Shown here: positions 1 to 5,853 of the stretch, piece after piece | Layout: every line of letters begins with the position of its first letter | Numbering within the stretch: the stretch's first letter is position 1 | Assembly: GCA_007127625.1 (NCBI GenBank) | Contig: SKYZ01000240.1 | Location: 1 to 6,176, forward strand | DNA length: 6,176 bases | Direction: 5' to 3' | Source: Aquisalimonas sp. | GTDB lineage: Bacteria; Pseudomonadota; Gammaproteobacteria; Nitrococcales; Aquisalimonadaceae | Position numbers and translations under genes: made by a program | The notes under the pieces: model-generated | What the model saw: the letters and a program-made list of their open reading frames with translations, nothing else | Database searches by the model: none | What the model was told of the DNA's origin: nothing

Positions 1-731
1 AAGAATTCGTTCGCGTCGGCCACTTCCACCACCTGGCCGGCGTACATCAGCGCCACGCGATCGGCAATCTCGCTGGAGGTGGCCACATCGTGGGTAGTGA
101 GCATGAAGCTGGTGCCCTGCTCCTGCTTGATGCGCTTGAGCACGTTCATGATGCTGGCCTGGGTGAGCACGTCCAGGGCCGACGTGGGCTCGTCCAGGAT
201 CACCAGCTCCGGCTCGGTGACCAGCGCCATGGCGAGCACCACCCGCTGACGCATGCCGCCGGAGAGTTCAAAGGGGTAACGCTGGAGAAAGTCCGTGGAC
301 ACACCCACCTGATCGAAGGTCTGCGCTACGCGCTCCAAGGCGCGCTGGCGCGACCAGCCCAGGTGCACCCGCAGCGGCTCGGCCACCTGTTCACCCACGC
401 GCACGACGGGGTTGAGGGAGTTCATGGCGGCCTGCATGACCATGGACACCCGCGTCCACTGCACGTCGCGCCGGAACGCCTCCTCGCTCAGGCGCATGAT
501 GTCGGTACCACCCAGCATGACCTGACCGGAGAAGTGGTGGACGTTGCGGGGCAACAGCCGCAGCAAGGCCTTGGCCAGGGAACTCTTGCCGCAGCCGGAC
601 TCCCCCAGCACCACCAGCGCCTCGTTGGCGCGAATATCGAAACTGACGCCGTCCACCGCCTGGGCCACACCACGGCGGGTCTGATAGGCCAGGCGCAGGT
701 CGTTCACGCTGAGCAGGGTCTTCTGCACCAT
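1..731 (-). CDS. Dpp/Opp-type ABC transporter ATP-binding protein (DppD-like), 3' end off the window
   Basis: Cytoplasmic ATPase that powers a family-5 (peptide/nickel-type) ABC importer. I read 243 codons from the ATG at 731; the frame stays open to the left edge, so the C-terminus is missing (family members usually have about 320-330 residues). All nucleotide-binding motifs are visible: Walker A GESGCGKSS (residues 43-51), Q-loop Gln100 in the stretch MQAAMNSLNP (99-108), signature LSGGMRQR (156-163), Walker B LVILDEP (176-182), D-loop SALD (184-187) and H-loop His214 in TTHDV. The 'AMNSLNP' Q-loop is typical of the DppD/OppD group. The start overlaps the permease stop by one base (TAATG), with GAGGA seven bases upstream at 743-739, so translation is probably coupled. 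Nothing suggests inactivation. The missing C-terminal part would be expected to carry the oligopeptide-ABC C-terminal extension, often with a 4Fe-4S cysteine cluster. Family assignment is certain; the substrate is unknown. Confidence 0.96.
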   Translation of the reverse strand, partial: MVQKTLLSVNDLRLAYQTRRGVAQAVDGVSFDIRANEALVVLGESGCGKSSLAKALLRLLPRNVHHFSGQVMLGGTDIMRLSEEAFRRDVQWTRVSMVMQAAMNSLNPVVRVGEQVAEPLRVHLGWSRQRALERVAQTFDQVGVSTDFLQRYPFELSGGMRQRVVLAMALVTEPELVILDEPTSALDVLTQASIMNVLKRIKQEQGTSFMLTTHDVATSSEIADRVALMYAGQVVEVADANEF

Positions 732-2062
732 TACTGCGTCCTCAGCCGTGGGTTGAAGACACGGTCCAGGGCAAAGCCGAGCATGGCGAAGCCGAGACCG
801 GTGAGCATGAGCAGCAGCGCCGGCGACACCACCCAGTAGTAGAAGCCGTTGTAGAGCGCGCTCTGCACCTGGGCGTCGTTGAGCACCTTGCCCCAGGTGG
901 GCAGGATCGGGTCGCCCAGCCCCAGCACCGCCAGCGAGGCCTCCAGGAACACGTAGGTGGGGATCAGGGTAACGAAAGTCGGGATCAGCACCGGCAGGAT
1001 GCGCGGGATCATGTAGCGCATGATAATGCGCGTGTTGCTGGCGCCGTAGGCCCGCGCCGCCTCGATGTACGGCGCCTGCCGGATGGGCAGTAGCATGGCC
1101 CGGTACATCTTGATGCCGGCACTGAAGATACCCAGCGCGATCACCACGCCAAGCATGAGCCAGATGCTGGTTGAGTACAGCGTCCCCACCATGACCAGAA
1201 TCGGCAGTAGCGGCAGGATGATATTCACCTCGGTGAGCCGCTGAATGGTGGCATCCACCAGGCCGCCGAACCACACCCCGGTCGCTGCGATGATCAGGGT
1301 GGTGATGGTGGTGCCCACTGCCGCCAGCAGCCCGAAGGCCAGGGCCACCGGCGTTCCCCACAGCAGCGCCACCATGAGATCGCGTCGCTGGTGGTCGGTG
1401 CCGGCAATGCCGTGAACACGGCCGTAGACCACCAGGTCCGCCTCCAGTGAGGCATCCTCGCCGAACAGGATGGCATCGACCACCAGGCGGTATTCGCCAG
1501 TCACGGTATTCGGCTCGGCGGCGGCAGGGTCGTCGGCAAACAGGGCGATGTGTGGCGGCGCTCCCAGGCGCCCCTCCAGGGCACGATTCTGGGAGATGGA
1601 AACCCGGTCCTGCTGGGCCACGCGGCGGCCGCCCAGGGGAATGGTCTCACCATCCGGAGTCTGCCAGCTCAGGCGCACGAAGGCCTCGCGCTGGGTATCC
1701 TGCGTCTCCAGGAACAGGTTGATCTCGCTGGGGAAGTCGCCGTAGGGGTAGTCGAAGCTCAGCGGCATGCGCACCTGACGCCCGCCCTCGAAGGAGGCCT
1801 CACGCGCTGGCGCCTCCGCGCCGCTGACGTTGATGGTCTCCGGCTTGTCACCGCCCAGCAGCCGATCCGCCCACACCGGCCCGGCGTTGACCGGGTGCTT
1901 GTTCCACTCGTCCCCGCCGCGCCAGAGCTCAAGCGCCTGGTTGTAGGGAATGGCGATCACCGTATACACGGACAACGCCACCAGGAACACGATCAACACC
2001 ATGCCACCGATGGCGGAGGGGTACTGCCGTAGCTCCCGCAGACCGTCCAGCCAGCGCCTCAT
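731..2062 (-). CDS. DppC-like ABC transporter permease with a large extracytoplasmic insertion
   Basis: Inner-membrane permease subunit of the importer, 443 residues, compared with about 300 for normal DppC/OppC. After a short cytoplasmic N-terminus there is one membrane helix (about 18-38). A long hydrophilic, beta-rich segment follows (about 41-217) and should lie outside the membrane. The conserved DppC entry motif GTDHQRRD (221-228, family form GTDxxGRD) then begins the transport domain, with membrane helices near 230-265, 279-296, 302-320, 354-378 and 405-433. The cytoplasmic EAA loop that contacts the ATPase is clear at about 331-352 (YIEAARAYGASNTRIIMRY). The C-terminus FNPRLR matches the family's usual ending DPRLR. 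The ATG overlaps the upstream permease stop as ATGA, and a strong GAGGGGG lies seven bases upstream (2076-2070). The family is certain; the role of the insertion is unknown and may be docking of the unusual binding protein encoded in the same operon. Confidence 0.95.
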   Translation of the reverse strand: MRRWLDGLRELRQYPSAIGGMVLIVFLVALSVYTVIAIPYNQALELWRGGDEWNKHPVNAGPVWADRLLGGDKPETINVSGAEAPAREASFEGGRQVRMPLSFDYPYGDFPSEINLFLETQDTQREAFVRLSWQTPDGETIPLGGRRVAQQDRVSISQNRALEGRLGAPPHIALFADDPAAAEPNTVTGEYRLVVDAILFGEDASLEADLVVYGRVHGIAGTDHQRRDLMVALLWGTPVALAFGLLAAVGTTITTLIIAATGVWFGGLVDATIQRLTEVNIILPLLPILVMVGTLYSTSIWLMLGVVIALGIFSAGIKMYRAMLLPIRQAPYIEAARAYGASNTRIIMRYMIPRILPVLIPTFVTLIPTYVFLEASLAVLGLGDPILPTWGKVLNDAQVQSALYNGFYYWVVSPALLLMLTGLGFAMLGFALDRVFNPRLRTQ

Positions 2063-3171
2063 CGGTTATCCCCCTCAATGCCGACCCGCACCCGCGGGTC
2101 AAGGATGGCGTAGAGGATGTCCAGCAGAAACACCGTGACCGCCAGCAGGTAGGCGAAGATCACCACCGAACCGATGATCACCGGGGTGTCCCGGTGGCCG
2201 ATGGCCTGGAACAGCAACGTGCCCAGCCCCGGCCAGTTGAACACCTGCTCCAGGATGATGGCGCCACTCCACAGGCCGATCAGCATCAGCGCGAAACTCG
2301 TGATGATGGGCGAGAGCGTCGGCCGCAGGATGTAGCGCCGCTCGATCAACCCGGACGGCAGGCCCTTGGCGCGGGCCATCTCCACGTAGTCCTCGCTGGA
2401 GTGGATCAGAAAGAACGTCCGCCAGGAGTAGATGGAGATGAAGATGGACGACACGAACATGGCCGTCACCGGCAGGATCATGTGCCGCATGACGCTCAGC
2501 GCGTACTCCCACCGGCTTTCCGGCGGCGGAATGTCCACCATGCCGCCCGGGGGCAGTACGGGGACCAGGAACGCGAAGATCAGAATCAGGAAGATACCGT
2601 AGAACCACCCCGGGGCCGCGGAACTCGGCGCCAGGGCGATCACCGACCGGTCCGTGACGCTGCCGTAACGCCGCGACAGCCAGAGGGCTGCCCACACCGA
2701 GGCGAAGAACACCAGCAGATTGGCGGTACCGAACAGCAGCAGGGTCGCCGGTAGTCGCTCGACGATGATCCAGTAGACATCGCGGGCGCCGCGGTCGCTG
2801 TGCATTTCCTCGGCACGGCCCAGGTCCAGCACCATGGCCTGCTGCAGGTAATCGACGCTGCGCAGCAGGAAGGGCTCGTCCAGGCGGCGGCGCTCCACTT
2901 CCCGCTGCACCTGGGTTTCGATGAGTTCGTTGCGCTCTTCCGAGGGGAGGTCGAAGAACGCCGGGTCCGCACGGACTTGTTCAGACACGTTGGAGCGGAT
3001 CTGGATCTTGCGCAGATCATCGACTTCACCGCCCATATTGGCGATGAAAATGGTCATGTAGACACCCACCAGCACCGTCAGCAGCAGCGCGATCAGGCGC
3101 TTGCCGGTGAACACGGCAATGCGCCGCAGATCCCGTAGCCAGCCGGTGCGTGCCGGTGCCGTCGCCGTCAC
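2059..3171 (-). CDS. DppB-like ABC transporter permease
   Basis: Inner-membrane permease subunit that should pair with the DppC-like protein to form the translocation channel. It has 370 residues, slightly longer than typical DppB (about 310-340). Predicted membrane helices lie near 26-46, 143-166, 180-206, 229-252, 288-310 and 335-357. The EAA loop for ATPase contact is at about 260-281 (DYVEMARAKG, then LIERRYILRP). The segment EQVFNWPGLGTLL (308-320) and the terminal LLDILYAILDPRVR (349-362) are strong DppB signatures. Between helix 1 and helix 2 is an extracytoplasmic loop of about 95 residues with a highly charged, probably helical stretch (about 76-112). The start is GTG: it overlaps the binding-protein stop as GTGA and has GGAGGA six bases upstream. 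Gene order (binding protein, B, C, D) is that of classical dpp/opp operons. The family assignment is secure; the substrate is not known. Confidence 0.95.
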   Translation of the reverse strand: MTATAPARTGWLRDLRRIAVFTGKRLIALLLTVLVGVYMTIFIANMGGEVDDLRKIQIRSNVSEQVRADPAFFDLPSEERNELIETQVQREVERRRLDEPFLLRSVDYLQQAMVLDLGRAEEMHSDRGARDVYWIIVERLPATLLLFGTANLLVFFASVWAALWLSRRYGSVTDRSVIALAPSSAAPGWFYGIFLILIFAFLVPVLPPGGMVDIPPPESRWEYALSVMRHMILPVTAMFVSSIFISIYSWRTFFLIHSSEDYVEMARAKGLPSGLIERRYILRPTLSPIITSFALMLIGLWSGAIILEQVFNWPGLGTLLFQAIGHRDTPVIIGSVVIFAYLLAVTVFLLDILYAILDPRVRVGIEGDNR

Positions 3172-5720
3172 AGCTCGTCCTCCAGCGTCACGGTACCGGG
3201 CGGCACGGTGGCAAAGGCGTGGGAGGCGAAGGCCGGCAGCGCCACCTGGGAGGAGGTCACCGCCACTTCGAGGCTGTTGGCCCCGGTGCCCAGCTCGGCC
3301 ACTTCATCGGCGCTGAGATTGACGTTCCAGTGGCCGTCGCCGGCGGGGCTTGCCTCGCCGCGGTGGAGCAGCCTGCCTTCACCGTCGAACAGCAGGTACT
3401 GCACTTGCTCGATGTCGTCGTCATCGTAGGGCTCGCCCTCGAAGGTGACCCCCAGGCGGAAACGGGCGTCCTCGCCCATCTGCACCATCATGGGACCATC
3501 CAGACTCACCTCCGGGATGCGCGGCCGCGCGAAACGCAGCCACTTGTCCGCGGGATCGGGGAAGTCCTCGTAGCGGCGCAGCACCACCGTGCGCTCCACC
3601 GGGTAGACGGCGTGCAGGTAGAAGGGGCCGTCGCCTACCCAGAAGTGGTTGCGCTGGTCGTACCAGTCAGCCACGGCGGCGTAGCGCTGCCGCGGCTCAT
3701 CGTCGCGGAGGTAGTCCCCCAGCACCTGGGCGTAGGGGACGAAATCGTTCTCCTGCGCCGTGCGCAGTCGCCGCTCCAGGACATTCAGGCTGGGACCGGA
3801 AATCATGCTCATCCAGTCCACTTCCATGCGGTCGGCCTTGTCCGAGGAGAACGCCAGCTCGCCGCTGCGCTCGGCAAGGATCCCCAGCGCCAGGGTGTGC
3901 CAGGGCTGCGCCGAGGGCGCGCGTTGAGCAACGATGGTCTCGGCATCCGGATAGATCTGATCGCTGTAGATCTCGATCTCCAGCGGGTCCGTGGCGACGA
4001 TGCGCCAACCCCGGAAATGGCGCTGGAACACCTCGAACAGCGGCACATGGCTGGGATCGAACAGGCTGCTGGCCTCGTCGGCGCGGGCGAAGGTCAGGAC
4101 CCAGGGCAGCACCACGTCGGCCACGGACACCCGGGAGCCGTCGTGCCAGCGGCGCTCCAGGTAGCCATCTTCGTACCGCACCCGAGTGCGGGTACGGGCA
4201 GTAATGCCGTCCGGGTGCTTCTCCCCGACGGTGATGAAGCGACCACGCTCACCGTCCCAGTCGATCCAGGTATCTTCGGGCACGGTGATCTCGGATGCAC
4301 GTTCCAGGCTGAGCCAGTCGTGCGTGCGTTCCACCGGCACATCCTCCTGCACCGTCACCTCCGCGCCGGCAATGCGCTGGGGCCAGTAGAGGCCGGTGAA
4401 CGGGTCCGGCAGCACGGCGCTGTCGCTGAGCGAGCGGTTGATCATGGTGTCGAACAACCAATTGCTGCCGGCCACCGGATTCCAGGGCTCGGTCAGCAGA
4501 CTGGGGGCGGCGAATACCACGCGGCCACCGACCCGATCCTGGAAGCGCAATGTGTAGGGCCACAGCCGCGATCCGGCGATACCGCCGGCCAGGTCGGCGG
4601 CCAGTTCAACATTGGCGGCGCGCGGAATGATGTTGGTCTGGTCCACCAGCCAGATCCGCGCCGAGTCCGCCATCGCCAGTTCCAGACCCCGGGCCATCAT
4701 CTCCTGGCGTTCATCCCAGGTGGTGTAGTCACGGCGCTGCAGGCGCTCGGCAATCTCGTCCAGCTCCGGGTCCGGATCGTAGGCCTGCCAGAGTGGGTCC
4801 GGCCGGCCGCGGGGGGTGTAGTAGAAGCTGAAGTTATCGGAGACGTCACGGTTGATGGTCGTGGAGATCCAGCTCCCGGTGTAGACGTGCCAGCGACCGG
4901 CGTTCGGGTCGCTACCGATCCAGATGCGTGAGGCCTCTTCGGCGGTACGGTATTGCCGCTCCACCTGAAACCCCTCGTCCTCCAGCAGATTGGCCACGTA
5001 GTCGCCCACCCGCTTGCGCGCATCCTCGGAGCGGATCAGCAGCCGCAGCCGGACCGGCCGGCCCTCGAAAACCCAGCGCCCGTTGTCCAGTTCGGCACCG
5101 AGCTCACGCATCTCCTCGCGGATCACCCGCCTCGCGCGTTCGGGGTTGTGCCCGTACTCCAGTTCCAGGGCTCGGGCGGTATCCGCCATGCGCGCATAAT
5201 CCGGGAACGCCGTATTCACCGGCAGAGCCCGCGGCACGGCAAGGCCGCCGTAAAGCTCCTCGGCCACATGGCGCCGGTTCACCAGCCAGTTCATGGCCTC
5301 TCGGATGGCACGCACGGCAAACGGGTTAAGGTCGCCGTTGGCGAACTCGGGGCCGGCGGGGTTCAGCGTGAGTTCCACCGAGGTGCCGTAGGCCTCTTCG
5401 TAGTCGGCCTTGCGCGAGTCCCGCAGGCGGTGGAATACGGTAGTGTTGGTGATGCCCTGGGCGAAGACGTGGTGCGTGCCGCCCTCGATCAGCCCGGCCA
5501 CCTTGCCGACATCCGTCTCCTGGGTGAACACCACCTCGTCCACCAGGGCACCGCGCCGCGCGCTCAGATCCACCCCTTCCCGCCCGGTTTGCTCCGCACC
5601 CTCGTCCGGCCCGGAGGGCCCACTACGCAGCACTGCCGCGAGAATCACGGCAGCGAGCAGGGCCACGGCGAACAACAGAAAGGTGCGCATCAACGAGTCG
5701 GATCCCGGCAGGCGAAGCAT
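3168..5720 (-). CDS. Family-5 ABC transporter substrate-binding protein, apparently circularly permuted, with extra C-terminal domain
   Basis: Extracytoplasmic receptor expected to capture the substrate and deliver it to the permeases. It has 850 residues; ordinary SBP_bac_5 proteins have 500-600. Residues 11-31 form an uncharged hydrophobic helix (signal or anchor). I see no cysteine anywhere, so it is not a lipoprotein. Residues about 58-395 look like the second half of a normal family member: VDEVVF near 60, NPFAVRAIREAMNWLVNRR (132-150) matching the usual 'VRxALxxAIDR' segment, NPERARRVI (192-200), and an ending YTLRF. Residues about 398-733 look like the first half: RVVFAAPSLLTEPWNP (400-415), RWHDGSRVSVADVV (524-537, usual 'WHDGxPVTAxDVV'), then GDGPFYL (696-702, usual 'GTGPYxL') and VVLRRYEDF. 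Residues about 735-850 form a beta-rich, Ig-like C-terminal extension. The start at 5720 is chosen over Met11 (5690) because only it has a ribosome-binding site (AAGGGA). The binding-protein family is clear; the permuted order rests on motif order read by eye. Confidence 0.9.
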   Translation of the reverse strand: MLRLPGSDSLMRTFLLFAVALLAAVILAAVLRSGPSGPDEGAEQTGREGVDLSARRGALVDEVVFTQETDVGKVAGLIEGGTHHVFAQGITNTTVFHRLRDSRKADYEEAYGTSVELTLNPAGPEFANGDLNPFAVRAIREAMNWLVNRRHVAEELYGGLAVPRALPVNTAFPDYARMADTARALELEYGHNPERARRVIREEMRELGAELDNGRWVFEGRPVRLRLLIRSEDARKRVGDYVANLLEDEGFQVERQYRTAEEASRIWIGSDPNAGRWHVYTGSWISTTINRDVSDNFSFYYTPRGRPDPLWQAYDPDPELDEIAERLQRRDYTTWDERQEMMARGLELAMADSARIWLVDQTNIIPRAANVELAADLAGGIAGSRLWPYTLRFQDRVGGRVVFAAPSLLTEPWNPVAGSNWLFDTMINRSLSDSAVLPDPFTGLYWPQRIAGAEVTVQEDVPVERTHDWLSLERASEITVPEDTWIDWDGERGRFITVGEKHPDGITARTRTRVRYEDGYLERRWHDGSRVSVADVVLPWVLTFARADEASSLFDPSHVPLFEVFQRHFRGWRIVATDPLEIEIYSDQIYPDAETIVAQRAPSAQPWHTLALGILAERSGELAFSSDKADRMEVDWMSMISGPSLNVLERRLRTAQENDFVPYAQVLGDYLRDDEPRQRYAAVADWYDQRNHFWVGDGPFYLHAVYPVERTVVLRRYEDFPDPADKWLRFARPRIPEVSLDGPMMVQMGEDARFRLGVTFEGEPYDDDDIEQVQYLLFDGEGRLLHRGEASPAGDGHWNVNLSADEVAELGTGANSLEVAVTSSQVALPAFASHAFATVPPGTVTLEDEL
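3178..3183 (-). promoter_or_regulatory. Ribosome-binding site supporting the GTG start of the DppB-like permease
   Basis: GGAGGA on the minus strand, six bases before the GTG at 3171-3169. It sits within the last codons of the binding-protein gene, whose TGA overlaps the GTG by four bases in total. This supports the GTG over any internal ATG and implies translational coupling. Confidence 0.75.
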
Positions 5721-5722
5721 CG

Positions 5723-5729
5723 TTCCCTT
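5723..5729 (-). promoter_or_regulatory. Ribosome-binding site deciding the binding-protein start
   Basis: AAGGGAA is read on the minus strand just before the ATG at 5720. The alternative ATG at 5690, which would give a more conventional MRTFLLF signal-peptide start, has no purine-rich site upstream. The spacing here is rather short, so the longer start is favoured but not certain. Confidence 0.5.
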
Positions 5730-5746
5730 GAAGTGGATGCGGACAC

Positions 5747-5774
5747 ATTATCCGCAGGAGCGGTGCGGCGTCCA
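5747..5774 (-). promoter_or_regulatory. Candidate promoter of the transporter operon
   Basis: On the minus strand GATAAT (5752-5747) differs from the -10 consensus at one position. Sixteen bases upstream is TGGACG (5774-5769), matching four of six -35 positions. Transcription would start near 5740 and give a leader of about 20 bases containing the AAGGGA ribosome-binding site. It is the best candidate in the intergenic region, and the TTGCGCAA palindromes lie about 40 bases upstream of its -35, so direct repression from them is less obvious than for the divergent gene. Confidence 0.4.
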
Positions 5775-5814
5775 TGCCCACCACGGAAGCTCCGCTTGCA
5801 CAGACATATCCACG

Positions 5815-5840
5815 CATTGCGCAATTCCCCTTGCGCAATG
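5815..5840. promoter_or_regulatory. Paired TTGCGCAA palindromes: likely operator of the Fur-family regulator
   Basis: Two 10-base arms, CATTGCGCAA (5815-5824) and TTGCGCAATG (5831-5840), are perfect reverse complements separated by TTCCCC. Each arm also contains the self-palindrome TTGCGCAA, so the site is at once an inverted repeat and a 14-base-spaced direct repeat of TTGCGCAAT. It ends 13 bases before the regulator ATG and overlaps the likely core promoter, the position expected of a repressor site. Autoregulation is inference. The sequence does not resemble the classical Fur box or the alphaproteobacterial ICE motif recognised by Irr. Confidence 0.6.
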
Positions 5841-5847
5841 GTATTCT
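5817..5847 (+). promoter_or_regulatory. Candidate core promoter of the regulator gene
   Basis: TATTCT at 5842-5847 is a reasonable -10 hexamer (TATAAT with two changes). The -35 is poor: TTGCGC at 5817-5822 lies 19 bases upstream, and at the normal 17-base spacing the sequence is GCGCAA. If the -10 call is right, transcription would start close to 5854, at or next to the ATG, and the palindromes would cover the -35 region. This is a tentative call from matches by eye. Confidence 0.3.
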
Positions 5848-5853
5848 ACGGCC

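Noticed and set aside
90..839. Plus-strand open frame of 249 codons opposite the ATPase gene
   Set aside because: The opposite strand has every ABC ATPase motif in order; this frame is an antisense shadow.
1387..1394. GCTGGTGG, identical to the E. coli Chi octamer
   Set aside because: A single occurrence inside a high-GC coding region, expected by chance, and Chi sequence specificity is not known for this organism.
3150..4931. Plus-strand open frame of 593 codons antisense to the binding-protein gene
   Set aside because: It is the mirror frame of a high-GC gene. Its His/Gly/Val-rich composition matches no family, and the minus-strand protein has clear family motifs throughout.
3168..5720. 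Binding-protein gene as an assembly chimera or a frameshifted pair of genes
   Set aside because: The frame is continuous for 850 codons with uniform composition and a normal overlap with the next gene, and no motif is duplicated. A single rearranged gene explains this better, though an independent assembly or orthologue would confirm it.
5815..5840. The inverted repeat as a transcription terminator hairpin
   Set aside because: No T-tract follows on either strand, and no gene ends here: both flanking genes start from this region.
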